From: Akkermansia muciniphila
Lineage (GTDB): Bacteria > Verrucomicrobiota > Verrucomicrobiia > Limisphaerales > UBA9464
DNA length: 41,292 nt
Reading direction: 5' to 3'
Assembly (NCBI GenBank): GCA_945861565.1
Contig: CAMAUY010000039.1
Location: 1 to 41,292 of the forward strand
How positions within the stretch are numbered: the stretch's first letter is position 1; each line of letters starts with the position of its first letter. The notes under the pieces are model-generated. The model searched no databases. It worked only from the letters and a program-made list of their open reading frames with translations, and was not told the origin of the DNA. This document shows, piece after piece, positions 28,101 to 35,529 of the stretch. The position numbers were made by a program, and so were the translations under genes.

Positions 28101-29992
28101 CGGCTGCCATCCGGGCTGAAACGCGCCGAGCGCACCGGCCCTTGATGGATGATTGGCTCCTGCACCGGCTTGCCGCTGTTCGCGTCCCAGAGCCGTGCGG
28201 TGCCATCTTCCGACGCGGTCAATATGCGCCGGCCGTCCGGACTGAACTTCGCCGTCCAGATCTTCTTCGTATGAGTCATTCGCTGGCCCAATGCGAGGCC
28301 GGTTTCGGCATCCCATAAATGCGCGCTGGAGTCGTCTCCGTAAGTCAGGAGGCGCTGGCCGTTGGGACTGAAATGAGCGAAACGAACCGCATTCAGGTGG
28401 TGCAAAGGCGGGGTTAACGGCTCGCCGGTGGGTGACGTCCAAACGCGGGCGGTGGTGTCAATCGACGCCGTGGCAATCCGCCGGCCATCCGGGCTGAATT
28501 CGGCATAGGTGACTTTCTTGGCATGCTGGAGCGGAGGGCCGACGGGGAGGGCGAAATCGCGCTGGATCAACGCCGACAGCAGCCGTCGCGTGGCAATGCG
28601 ATGAGTCGGTTGCTGCCGGACGACGCGGGCGAGATAGGCCACCCCCATCACAATTTCGTCCTTTTCGAGCAAGTCTTCAGCGCGTTGCAGTTCGAGGACC
28701 GTGACCGCCTCTTCTGCCCGAAGACGCTGAATGGTCTCATTGGCGGCGAGTTGTTCCGCGCGCTTGCTCTGGTTCGCGGCGGATTGCGCGTTGCGCTCGG
28801 CGCGCCGCCATTGCGAAAGGATACCGCCCAATCCCAAGCCGAGAACCACGAGCAGCGCCACGATCAGGCCCGCCACCACGGGACGCCGCCGGCACCAGAG
28901 CCAGAGTCTTTCCGATCGGCCGACGGGGCGCGCCTGGATCGGAACGCCCCGCAACCATCGTCCCAGCTCCGCCGCCAGCTCGCCGGCCGAAGCGTAGCGG
29001 CGTGACGGCTCCTTGTTCAGGCACTTGAGGCAAATCGTTTCCAGATCACGCGGAACGTTCGCGTTCAACTGCCCGGGCGCCACCGGGTCGTTGTGTAACA
29101 GTTGAGCGAGCGCGGCTTCGAGTGTCTCGGAGAGGAACGGTGGCCGGCCAGTGAGCAAGTGATATAGAATCGCACCCATCGAGTAGACGTCGCTGGCGGG
29201 AGTGATCTGGTGACGCTTGCCGCCTGCTTGCTCCGGCGGCATGTAGTGCGGCGTGCCCAGCACCTGACCCGTGACGGTCAAATCGGCGTACGCTGGCCGG
29301 GCGTCGTCCGGTGGGATCTCCGGGGCTGGTCCGCCGGAAGCGAGGATTCCTGGCGCTGCGCCGGTGACAACGATGCGTTTAGCCAGGCCGAAATCGGTGA
29401 TACGCGGCTGGTCCTGCGGATCAATGAGCACGTTGGACGGCTTGAGGTCCCGGTGCAGAATTCCCTGTTGGTGAGCGTAGTGAATCGCCTCGGCGATGGC
29501 CTTGAGATAGACGGCGGCGCGTCGGGCCGGAAGCGGCTTCTCGCGAACGAGGGCCGCCAGATCCTGGCCCTCGACGTAGTCCATCGAGAAGTATTGCTGG
29601 CCCTCGTGCTCGCCGACTTCGTGAATGGCGACGATGTTCGGATGCTGAAGGCTCGCCGCGGCTTCGGCTTCGGTGCGAAAACGCTTCGTGAATTCGTCGC
29701 CAGCCATTCTGCCGAACAGCAGCATCTTCACCGCCACAATGCGGTTCAACGACACATGCCGGGCTTTGTACACGACCCCCATTCCGCCGCGGGCGATTTC
29801 CTTGAGTAAATCGTAATCACCAAAGCTATGGAGCCTGCCGGGTGCCGTGCCCGCAGCGTTGCCGGACGCCGGGTCATCCCCCGTCGGCAACGGCGAAATA
29901 GCCTGACCGAGCAGACACCTCGGGCAGAGCCACGCCACCGAATGACCACGCAGCGTGGCGCCGCACTGCTGGCAATTCTGAGTTATCTGCAT
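25130..29992 (-). CDS. Ser/Thr protein kinase with WD40 repeats
   Basis: 1620 residues from the ATG at 29992; a GTG one codon earlier is also in frame, and GGAG lies nine bases upstream. Domains in order: a zinc ribbon (CQQC, CPRC at 7-26); a PknB-type kinase (about 59-345) with glycine loop ARGGMGVVYKA, Lys89, catalytic Asp182 in HRDLKPSNV and Asp200 in DFGLA; a membrane span (about 372-392); a coiled coil (395-445); 16 WD40 repeats of the FSPDGRRIATAS / TARVWD type (about 495-1185); and a helical, TPR-like region. The C-terminal segment contains RLYKSTWENLRPDVPIRGLD, then a VAITADP end seen in many planctomycete and verrucomicrobial giants. It lies 65 bases downstream of an ECF sigma factor gene, its likely substrate or partner. 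Confidence 0.93.
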   Translation of the reverse strand: MQITQNCQQCGATLRGHSVAWLCPRCLLGQAISPLPTGDDPASGNAAGTAPGRLHSFGDYDLLKEIARGGMGVVYKARHVSLNRIVAVKMLLFGRMAGDEFTKRFRTEAEAAASLQHPNIVAIHEVGEHEGQQYFSMDYVEGQDLAALVREKPLPARRAAVYLKAIAEAIHYAHQQGILHRDLKPSNVLIDPQDQPRITDFGLAKRIVVTGAAPGILASGGPAPEIPPDDARPAYADLTVTGQVLGTPHYMPPEQAGGKRHQITPASDVYSMGAILYHLLTGRPPFLSETLEAALAQLLHNDPVAPGQLNANVPRDLETICLKCLNKEPSRRYASAGELAAELGRWLRGVPIQARPVGRSERLWLWCRRRPVVAGLIVALLVVLGLGLGGILSQWRRAERNAQSAANQSKRAEQLAANETIQRLRAEEAVTVLELQRAEDLLEKDEIVMGVAYLARVVRQQPTHRIATRRLLSALIQRDFALPVGPPLQHAKKVTYAEFSPDGRRIATASIDTTARVWTSPTGEPLTPPLHHLNAVRFAHFSPNGQRLLTYGDDSSAHLWDAETGLALGQRMTHTKKIWTAKFSPDGRRILTASEDGTARLWDANSGKPVQEPIIHQGPVRSARFSPDGSRIVTASKDGTAQVWDAFTSRAVIPPLQHADRVDGAEFSPDGRWVVTVAGDLSTRVWDAASGRPLANPLIHPEMPFVVRFSPDGERIATAPYVGGMTRIWSAQEWVALARPMPHGGWATAAEFGPEAQRLLTASADNTARLWNAHTGEPLTPPMQHDGVVWSGRLSPDGLSAVTASSDKTARVWDVRLGGARSQSMSHHGPVEVAEFSPDGEWVVTGSDDGTARLWNSRLCQPRDPPLEHDGRIVAAQFSPDGERVATGSFDGTARIWDVRTGRPLTEPLRHDDTVDHLHFSPDGRWLATASHDWTVKVWNVATGKQNGEPIRYQSPVGFIRFSPDGERVLSGDVRSDLAQIREVATHRILAEMRGHEGWVMHAEFSPDGQRVATVSEDGTGRVWNVHTGQPLTAPLRHKGVIRWVGFSRDGRRLVTASQDTTAQVWDARNGQPLGQPLRHRGEVNMAEFSPDGELVVTASSDGTARIWDADTGTLVAEPFRHDGKLYSARFSPDGRRVLTAGHSGEARIWDVPSGISQSSGREAGRSSPDVGIEGTLLADIAEAVIGKRVNAQGGLESVSSARLVEIRQRVENLAREAELTHSLDWFFADRNTRTISPYSPVRVADYIRSRAGETNEASWREALMLCPTNGLAFASMAKHHLSLGGLPDSMDARRADWASRQAVKFAPFDVSAWQQRINGAEQSGAWSNLLVEAELAIQGAPHNLPAWNSKARALEGLGQFDGMLSACNRALEIWERDKPLETDPQLRRELLLRRRFALLQFGRVTEASADNAAGHGLAARDPRAGPQLIDLGARFNGGGAEGFPNGLQRLAGTDFDVRGWIHLDLRRVLPGVNHLPERVDGIRIERPCRRLHFLHTASFASHVPPSASGVRQEVFNVPLGTVVGHYRIHYADGQEVDIPILHGRDVRDYWKFPESTPDDPALVAAWTGSTSDSRRHGATTRLYKSTWENLRPDVPIRGLDFVHDGTHAVPILVAITADP

Positions 29993-30057
29993 CACGGGAG
30001 ACTCCGTGTACCCAATCAGGAAACCGGGTCGAAGGTTACGTGCCGAACGGTATCACC

Positions 30058-30810
30058 TCACTCGCCCGCAAACACTGCAAACAACTGACGGATTTCTTCG
30101 TCTACTTCCGCCGGGGTCGAAACCGTCTGAGCGATCTGTTCCCGGAGGCAGTTACGATAGCGTTGGCGCAACCGGTGCACCGCGACCTTGACTGCGCCTT
30201 CGTTCATGCCCAGGAGGGCTCCGGCTTCCGCATGGGAAATTGGGGCGCGATCGCCAGACAGGAAAACCTTGAGCTGATCGAAAAGCACAGCCCGATCACT
30301 GGTCCGGTATTCGTGATGGAGTCGCTCGCGGGCTTGCTCGAGCGCGGTCATCGCCCAATTTTGATCGAACAACTTGTCAGCCGTCGCGTGGTCTGCCACC
30401 TCGTAGCGGTATCGACCCTCGGCGGTCTCCTCGTCGAGCGACACCACGGTATGCCCACCGCCCCGTTTGACGGCGTGGTCGCGGTTCCACTCGTTGGCAA
30501 GAAACCGTTTCACGGTCGCCAGGAGGAACCAGCGGAACTTCCCTCGTTCCTGCCGCACCGCAGCCAGGAAATTCTGTTCCAACAGCCGGGCGAAGAATTC
30601 CTGCGTCAGATCCTGCGCGTGATCGGAATCGTGCCCCTGTCGGCGGATGAAGGCATAGAGCGGATACCAGTAGGTGCTGCAAAGCTGCGCAAGCGCATCG
30701 GCGGCGCGGGGCGACTCGTCATCCCGAGCGGCCAGTACCACGCTCCAATGTGTGGTGGCGAACTGCCCCGAGGTCGGCCGGCTTGACACCTCCTGGTCTG
30801 TTTCCCGCAC
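30058..30810 (-). CDS. ECF sigma factor adjacent to a Ser/Thr kinase
   Basis: 250 residues from a GTG (a second GTG at codon 8 is possible). The sigma-2 region contains STYWYPLYAFIRRQ and HAQDLTQEFFARLL; the sigma-4 helix-turn-helix is ISHAEAGALLGMNEGAVKVA followed by VHRLRQRYR. The N-terminal extension (GQFATTHWSVVLAA) is the hallmark of planctomycete/verrucomicrobial ECFs. The usual acidic DAED motif of region 2.2 is HAQD here, with Thr69 two residues later. In kinase-linked ECFs a phosphothreonine near this position restores core-polymerase binding, so phosphorylation by the neighbouring kinase is plausible but inferred. No anti-sigma gene is present. Confidence 0.9.
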   Translation of the reverse strand: MRETDQEVSSRPTSGQFATTHWSVVLAARDDESPRAADALAQLCSTYWYPLYAFIRRQGHDSDHAQDLTQEFFARLLEQNFLAAVRQERGKFRWFLLATVKRFLANEWNRDHAVKRGGGHTVVSLDEETAEGRYRYEVADHATADKLFDQNWAMTALEQARERLHHEYRTSDRAVLFDQLKVFLSGDRAPISHAEAGALLGMNEGAVKVAVHRLRQRYRNCLREQIAQTVSTPAEVDEEIRQLFAVFAGE

Positions 30811-30889
30811 GGATTCGAGCGAAGCAAAAAAGCGGGATCACCGCACGCTTATTGTAACGGCCCGAAATGTTCGGTGTTCGGGAAACGCC

Positions 30890-31015
30890 TCAATCGAGCC
30901 AGATGATTCGGATCTCCTTTTCCAGAACCTTGAATTCCCGATCACCCGTGAAAAGTTCCGCCTTCTTGAGTTTTGCAAGCGCCGCGGCGAACGCATCCAG
31001 GACCGCGGTCTTCAC
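30890..31015 (-). pseudogene. internally deleted PIN-domain (VapC-type) toxin
   Basis: A 41-codon frame with a GTG start one base after the antitoxin stop. It reads VKTAVLDA then FAAALAKLKKAELFTGDREF and ends in ..IRIIWLD. VKTAVLDA matches the first strand of PIN domains (catalytic Asp7), while FAAALAKLKKAELFTGD matches the C-terminal active-site region. About 80-90 residues that normally lie between them, including the central acidic residues, are missing in frame. The product cannot form the four-acid active site. Too short for routine ORF calling. Confidence 0.7.
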
Positions 31016-31016
31016 G

Positions 31017-31265
31017 TCAGCGATTTTCCCGCTCACGCTCGACCCGGCGGTCTCCGATCAATTCCTGCACCGCAGGCTTTTCACCCGGTTTCAATTTGAA
31101 AACTCCGCAGAATGAATCGATGTATTCGGGCGTGACAGGCTGGAAAATGATCCGCCCATTTTCTTCGACGAAATTCACGCGCGTGCCAGGCGTGATCCCG
31201 TATTTCCGCCGGATTGCCGCCGGCACAACCATCTGTCCCTTCGAAGTCACGTAGCAGGCATTCAT
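31017..31265 (-). CDS. AbrB/MazE-type antitoxin
   Basis: 82 residues. The N-terminal swapped-hairpin DNA-binding motif is ACYVTSKGQMVVPAAIRRKY followed by GITPGTRVNF; the charged tail (LIGDRRVERERENR) is the toxin-binding part. GGGGGA lies eight bases upstream of the ATG. The family binds its own promoter and neutralises a PIN toxin encoded immediately downstream. Here that toxin is reduced to a 41-codon fragment, so the antitoxin is now probably an orphan repressor. Confidence 0.85.
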   Translation of the reverse strand: MNACYVTSKGQMVVPAAIRRKYGITPGTRVNFVEENGRIIFQPVTPEYIDSFCGVFKLKPGEKPAVQELIGDRRVERERENR

Positions 31266-31361
31266 GTTTTATCCCCCATCCTCGGCAATACTCTCCATAA
31301 CGGATTGTGAAAGGCTATATTTAAAAGGTAAGACACGCGATCTTGCGGGCCCATCCGGCCG

Positions 31362-32261
31362 CTAGCGATCCCGTTCAAGCAGGTACTTGGCGAGCGCTTC
31401 GAGGGCGACGGCCCTTCCCCGAAACGGCTTGAGAGCGGCGTAGGCCTTGGCCGTGAGGGCGGCGGCAATGCGCTTGGATTGTTCGAGACCGACGATGGAC
31501 GGATAGGTGGCCTTCTGGGCAGCAACGTCCTTGCCCGCAGTCTTACCCAGCGTTTCCGAGGATTGGGTGACATCGAGAATGTCGTCGATCACCTGAAACG
31601 CGAGCCCGACATGATACCCGAAATCGGTGAGGGCCCTGAGCTGGGCCACGGAACAATTTGCGCTCATGCCACCGAGTCGGACGGAGCAGCAGAGGAGGGC
31701 ACTCGTCTTGCGCTCGTGGATGTAGCGGAGTTGGGTCAGGGTGACTCGGTGACCCTCGCCTTCGAGATCCGCCACCTGGCCGGCAATGAGCTGAAGAGAT
31801 CCTCCGGCTCGGGCAAGCTCGAGAATCAGATCCTGATGCGAATAGCGCGCCCACCCCGTTGCCTGTGCCGCGATTTCGAAAGCCTGCGTGAGCAGAGCAT
31901 CCCCAGCGAGCACCGCCATCCCCTCTCCAAACACCTTGTGGCTGGTCGGCCTTCCCCGCCGGAAATCATCATCATCCATCGAGGGCAGGTCGTCATGGAT
32001 CAGCGAATACGTATGGAGACATTCGACCGCGCAGGCCAGCGGCATGGCGGCGTTGTCCGACCCTCCGCAGGCTTCGGCGGCGGCAAGCACGAGGGCGGGG
32101 CGCATGCGCTTTCCGCCGGCGAAGAGCGAATAGCGCATCGCCTTGTGGATGGTGGCCGGCTTCACCGTTTTCTTCGGGAGAAAATGATCCAAAGCGCGGT
32201 CCACGGCACGGGTCCGGCTTTCGATCCAGGAGGGCAGAGAGAACGCGGCGGGGGCGGGCAT
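31362..32261 (-). CDS. ispA: polyprenyl (farnesyl/geranylgeranyl) diphosphate synthase
   Basis: 299 residues. It condenses isopentenyl diphosphate with allylic diphosphates to give C15-C20 isoprenoid precursors. Motifs visible are GGKRMRPALVLA, the first aspartate-rich motif DDLPSMDDDDFRRGRPTSHK, GQVADLEGEG and the second motif FQVIDDILDVTQ. The double insertion in the first motif (DDxxxxD) is typical of bacterial type II FPP/GGPP synthases. Product length cannot be fixed from sequence, so the symbol is provisional. It stands alone, between the toxin-antitoxin remnant and a repeat-flanked IS-related ORF. Confidence 0.92.
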   Translation of the reverse strand: MPAPAAFSLPSWIESRTRAVDRALDHFLPKKTVKPATIHKAMRYSLFAGGKRMRPALVLAAAEACGGSDNAAMPLACAVECLHTYSLIHDDLPSMDDDDFRRGRPTSHKVFGEGMAVLAGDALLTQAFEIAAQATGWARYSHQDLILELARAGGSLQLIAGQVADLEGEGHRVTLTQLRYIHERKTSALLCCSVRLGGMSANCSVAQLRALTDFGYHVGLAFQVIDDILDVTQSSETLGKTAGKDVAAQKATYPSIVGLEQSKRIAAALTAKAYAALKPFRGRAVALEALAKYLLERDR

Positions 32262-32357
32262 ATTACGGATTGTTAAGAAGTCGCCGGGCGGGTCGCAAGC
32301 CGCCCGTCACAAAAAGTTCCGTTGGAATTGGGAATCTGAGAACGTCGTCTGGAAGGG

Positions 32358-32422
32358 GTGTAAGACAAAAATCTGAGAAGAGTCAGTTTTTCGGCCTTTT
32401 TTGATGAAAAGTGTCTAGCACC
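32358..32422 (+). repeat. IS-like end motif (copy A)
   Basis: GTGTAAGACAAAAATCTG (32358-32375) differs from the 19062 copy at two of 18 positions. The sequence GATGAAAAGTGTCTAGCACC follows at 32403-32422, and a related GCATGAAATGTCTAGGAACC follows at the same distance in the 36.6-kb copy. It lies 16 bases upstream of an IS-associated small ORF and is best read as the left end of a transposon family. Confidence 0.5.
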
Positions 32423-32438
32423 TAGGCATTATTTTCCG

Positions 32439-32774
32439 ATGAATGATTCATTCCTGTCCAAACGCACCGCACTCCTTCAACAAATGGCCGCTCTGGATTC
32501 CATGGAACTGGGCAGTCTCAAGGCGGAGTACCGCTCAAGCCCTTCGGGTTCGAAGTCCGGTCCGTATTTCAAACACCAGGTCTGGATAGACGGTGCCAAT
32601 CTCAGCCAACGTGTTAGCCCCCAGGATGCCCCCTCGCTTGAGGCAGCCATCGATAACCGGCTCCAATTTGAGTCCCTCGCTCAGGCCGTCGTCCAACGGA
32701 CCGTCGAGCATACCCGCCAGAACAAATTCCCTGAGTCGCAAAAAAAAGACATCGCTTGGCGCCGCACTCCATAA
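32439..32774 (+). CDS. small IS-associated hypothetical protein, 3' end altered
   Basis: 111 residues. YFKHQVWIDGANLSQRVSPQ and FESLAQAVVQRTVEHTRQ resemble the small DUF6788-like proteins found just before transposase genes in Verrucomicrobia and Planctomycetes (from memory, unsearched). No transposase follows. The final residues IAWRRTP are encoded by an inverted-repeat unit that starts near 32758, so the gene's natural end has probably been lost. Upstream is the IS-like end at 32358. I read it as the stub of a decayed insertion sequence. Confidence 0.45.
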   Translation: MNDSFLSKRTALLQQMAALDSMELGSLKAEYRSSPSGSKSGPYFKHQVWIDGANLSQRVSPQDAPSLEAAIDNRLQFESLAQAVVQRTVEHTRQNKFPESQKKDIAWRRTP

Positions 32775-32885
32775 GGGCGCACTCGCAATTTGGAGTGCGC
32801 CGGCAGAGCTCTCAGCGGCGACGGCGCTTTCGATCCGCCGCCCGGCGTGGAGCGCTGGTATTCTGCCGGCGAGCCTGCAGAGAGG
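32758..32885. repeat. dispersed repeat downstream of the IS-related ORF
   Basis: CGCCGCACTCCA (32761-32772) faces TGGAGTGCGCCGG (about 32792-32804) around a short loop, and then GGAGCGCTGGTATTCTGCCG (32849-32868) matches the repeat at 512-531. The block runs up to the start region of the secreted protein at 33010. No gene of its own. Confidence 0.5.
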
Positions 32886-33009
32886 ACCACACTCGCGGGC
32901 CTGATGTGAGCGATTCTAGAACGAGTGAAGATTCTTGTCTCACACCCGTCTGGAAGCATGGCTCTCGATTCTTCTCGCCAATGGGATCGCAAGGGGACAC
33001 ACGCTGGGA

Positions 33010-34005
33010 ATGCATCGAAGACGATCGTTTGTTTCATTCCCCCCGGCCATCCTCCGTGTTCCGTTCTTCTTCATTCTGGCGTCCGGTGCTTTGTTTACCG
33101 TGCAAACTGTCAACGGGGCCCGCGAAACCTACGTCAGACTGTGGGGAGCGACCGGGCCCTATGATGCGGCGATCACATCCGCCTTTCAAGGCGTGAGCGG
33201 AACCTTAAATCGGAGTCTCGATTCCTGGAACTGGCGGAATTACGCAGCCGCAACCTTCGGGGGCTTGGCGATTTCGGCACGCGAAACCCTGGTCACGTTT
33301 TCCACGAGAACGCACCAACCGGTGATGACGGATGTCCGTTGGCAGGATGACATCACCATCAATTCGCCCGGACTGACCGGGCAGTCCGGCGTAATGACGA
33401 TCACGTATCGCGTGAATGGTTATCTGACCTTCACCGGCTCCTACTCCCAAACCCCAAACTACAACCGGGCGTTTCTCGTCAGCACGGTGAACATCGACGG
33501 CAACGACGCGGATTTGGCCCGCTATGAACTCTCGGATCTCGGGGTAAGCTGGGGTAGCAACTTTCTCAATGCGGACAGGACCATTCAGTGGGGTTTCACC
33601 TTTGGAACCCCGTTCAACATCCAACATGCGCTTCATTCAGAAACGGCGATCGATGGCCGCAATGGAGCCGGAAACAATGCCGGGGTCGAGGTCGCGGCAG
33701 TTTGGAAGGGAATCACCGTGCAACATCAAGGCGCACCGCTGGCTGGTTTTACCGCCAGTTCCTCCAATGTGCCAAGTTGGTCGATTCCGCTGCCTCCAGC
33801 CCTGCCCAAACTCCTTAGCACCACGGCGACGAACGAAATCGTCTTCACCTGGCCTGAACAGGCGGATTGTTTTCTCGCCGTGTCACCGGATATGACTGCG
33901 TGGTCGGCATTCGACGCAATCGGCACGCTCAGCGGAATGTTCAAGACTGTGAGGGTGCCGATGACGAATCGACAGTCATACTTCCGATTTGAGCCAGCAC
34001 CCTAG
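33010..34005 (+). CDS. secreted hypothetical protein
   Basis: 331 residues from the ATG at 33010, chosen because it puts a basic start (MHRRRSFVSF) before a hydrophobic signal sequence (VPFFFILASGALFTVQTVNG, cleavage probably after VNG or NGA). An earlier in-frame start at 32935 would add 25 residues and lies within repeat-adjacent DNA. The mature part is rich in beta-strand, Asn, Thr and aromatic residues with no motif I recognise. It ends EIVFTWPEQADCFLAVSPDM, then YFRFEPAP, the C-terminal strand pattern of verrucomicrobial secreted proteins. It is probably extracellular or surface-associated. Confidence 0.65.
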   Translation: MHRRRSFVSFPPAILRVPFFFILASGALFTVQTVNGARETYVRLWGATGPYDAAITSAFQGVSGTLNRSLDSWNWRNYAAATFGGLAISARETLVTFSTRTHQPVMTDVRWQDDITINSPGLTGQSGVMTITYRVNGYLTFTGSYSQTPNYNRAFLVSTVNIDGNDADLARYELSDLGVSWGSNFLNADRTIQWGFTFGTPFNIQHALHSETAIDGRNGAGNNAGVEVAAVWKGITVQHQGAPLAGFTASSSNVPSWSIPLPPALPKLLSTTATNEIVFTWPEQADCFLAVSPDMTAWSAFDAIGTLSGMFKTVRVPMTNRQSYFRFEPAP

Positions 34006-34037
34006 TCTTCTTCCTAAGCATGGGCAGTCCTCAGCCG

Positions 34038-34427
34038 CTATTGGCCCCAGGCGCGCTCACTGAGCGCGATGTCATCCAAAAGCGCCACACTTGCAAGACT
34101 GTCGACTGACGAAATCTCGAAGACAAACGTCGCAACCGTCCCCGCAAGCAGGGTGATGTCGACGCTTACTTTCTGCCACTGATCGGCGACCGTTCCCCTG
34201 CAGACACTGTCGTTTTTTGCCGCGACGGTGCCATTGATATAGACCGTCAGGGCGTCATAATAGGGAACATCGCAACTTTCCTCCGAATGGAGCCAGAGCG
34301 CGAAATTCAGATAGAGGGGCCGAATGTTTGGGAGCGTTACCCGCTGGCCAAGCCGCGCCGACTTTCTGCTGTCTTGATCGTAGCCAAGCCAGACGGCGTA
34401 CTGCCCCGAAAAAGGAATTACAGTCAA
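34038..34427 (-). pseudogene. fragment of a secreted carbohydrate/MAM-like domain protein
   Basis: 129 residues: YAVWLGYDQDSRKSARLGQR, YLNFALWLHSEESCDVPYYD, VYINGTVAAK and SVALLDDIALSE. This is the jelly-roll pattern of extracellular domains in which a bound-molecule face ends in LLDDI.L. There is no signal peptide and the frame begins inside the domain, so it is probably the C-terminal piece of a larger secreted protein. Its start lies only 49 bases from the antitoxin gene on the other strand. Confidence 0.45.
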
Positions 34428-34469
34428 CCTGTCCCTCTATTCCCTATTTACTTGGCCTTGACTGGACTA

Positions 34470-34481
34470 AGTCATATGACT
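34470..34481. promoter_or_regulatory. palindromic candidate operator of the Phd-VapC pair
   Basis: AGTCATATGACT is a perfect 12-bp palindrome that includes the ATG start (34476) of the antitoxin. It is embedded in a direct repeat of ACTAAG. A TTGACT lies at 34458-34463. Phd/YefM proteins autorepress by binding such palindromes; the assignment is inferred. Confidence 0.45.
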
Positions 34482-34769
34482 AAGTTCTTTCGGTTGAAAG
34501 TCATTTCCATCCACGAAGCCAAGACTCACCTGTCCCGGCTGATCCAGCAGGCGCTCGACGGCGAGGAAATCATCATTGCCAAGCGGAACGAACCCATGGT
34601 GCGGCTGGAGGTGGTCCGGGAAAAGCGACCGACGCGGCGGTTCGGCGGACTCCCATCGCTGGTGTTGGCGATGGGGCCCTCCTTTGATGAGCCCCTCGAC
34701 GATTTCGCGGACTACGTTCCCGGGCCACCGGCAAAAGTCCCGGATCCTGCCCGCCGCCAGCGGACATGA
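34476..34769 (+). CDS. Phd/YefM-type antitoxin
   Basis: 97 residues from the ATG at 34476; a TTG six codons later would also give the conserved opening KVISIHEAKTHLSRLIQQ. The N-terminal DNA-binding dimer region (ISIHEAKTHLSRLIQQALDG, EEIIIAKRNEPMVRL) is typical of Phd/YefM. The charged, proline-rich tail (FDEPLDDFADYV) is the toxin-binding segment. The stop overlaps the toxin start (ATGA), giving translational coupling. Confidence 0.87.
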   Translation: MTKFFRLKVISIHEAKTHLSRLIQQALDGEEIIIAKRNEPMVRLEVVREKRPTRRFGGLPSLVLAMGPSFDEPLDDFADYVPGPPAKVPDPARRQRT

Positions 34770-35155
34770 GATTGCTTCTCGATACCCATGTGATCCTCTG
34801 GATGATCGCCGCCGACTCCCGTTTGCCGGCAAACGCCCGTCAGAAAATCCTCGCGGCCGATGATCTCGCGTGGAGCACGGCATCGCTTTGGGAAATCGGT
34901 ATCAAGTTGAGCCTCAACCGGCCGGATTTCCGCCTGGGTGCAGGTTGGGAACGTGCCATCCCTGAGGAAATGACCCGTAACGGCATCCACCGACTCGACC
35001 TCCAACCCGCTCACTGCGCGGCGGTTTCCAAACTTCCCTGGCATCATCGGGATCCGTTCGACCGCCTGCTGGCCGCCCAGGCGCTGTGCGAAAAGCGAAA
35101 ACTGCTGGGTCGCGATTCCTCGTTTGATGCCTATGGCGTCGATCGGGTTTGGTGA
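34766..35155 (+). CDS. vapC: VapC-type PIN-domain toxin
   Basis: 129 residues. The PIN ribonuclease acidic residues are in place: LLLDTHVILWMI (first Asp), STASLWEIGIKLSLNR (Glu), WHHRDPFDRLLAAQAL (two Asp) and LGRDSSFDAYGV. Such toxins cut tRNA or rRNA and are held inactive by the antitoxin gene upstream, with which this one overlaps by four bases. It appears complete, unlike the PIN remnant at 30890. Confidence 0.92.
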   Translation: MRLLLDTHVILWMIAADSRLPANARQKILAADDLAWSTASLWEIGIKLSLNRPDFRLGAGWERAIPEEMTRNGIHRLDLQPAHCAAVSKLPWHHRDPFDRLLAAQALCEKRKLLGRDSSFDAYGVDRVW

Positions 35156-35303
35156 GCCGGGATGTCCCATAAGGGGTTTAGACCAAGATAATTGACAGTA
35201 ATTCCCCTGGCTGCGAAGGCGGTGACGAATAAATAGAGCCTCAGGACTCCTGATATCGCAGCGAGACTTTTTACCGACTTGGAAAAAGCATGACACCGGT
35301 AGG

Positions 35304-35375
35304 CCCCTCACCCCTGCCCTCTCCCCACATCGGATGTGGGGAGAGGGTGGCCGCAGAGGCCGGGAGAGGAGTCAC
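35304..35375. repeat. dispersed palindrome 'CCCTCTCCCC'
   Basis: CCCTCTCCCCACATC (35317-35331) and GATGTGGGGAGAGGG (35333-35347) form a 15-pair perfect hairpin around one G. It is flanked by CTCACCCCT and GGGAGAGGAGTCA. This composite occurs widely as an intergenic repeat (general knowledge). There is no T-run, so it is not called a terminator. It is the first feature in a gene-free stretch from 35156 to 36610. Confidence 0.6.
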
Positions 35376-35529
35376 TTATATTCCACGAGTCAGTCCTGAG
35401 CCTGTCCCCTGAGCGCGAGAGCAAGCAGGGCGGGGCGTTCGAGGCTGTTGGCTGAGAGTAAAGCAGGCCAAATTCCTGGTTCGCAGCAAAATCTTGGCGT
35501 TATAAAGGGCGCTCAGACCCCAGTTCAGC

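Noticed and set aside
31479..32276. 265-codon plus-strand ORF opposite the prenyl synthase gene
   Set aside because: It is fully antisense to a gene with unmistakable motifs.
35317..35347. 15-pair hairpin as a transcription terminator
   Set aside because: It lies 160 bases beyond the toxin stop with no T-run and belongs to a known type of dispersed intergenic palindrome.
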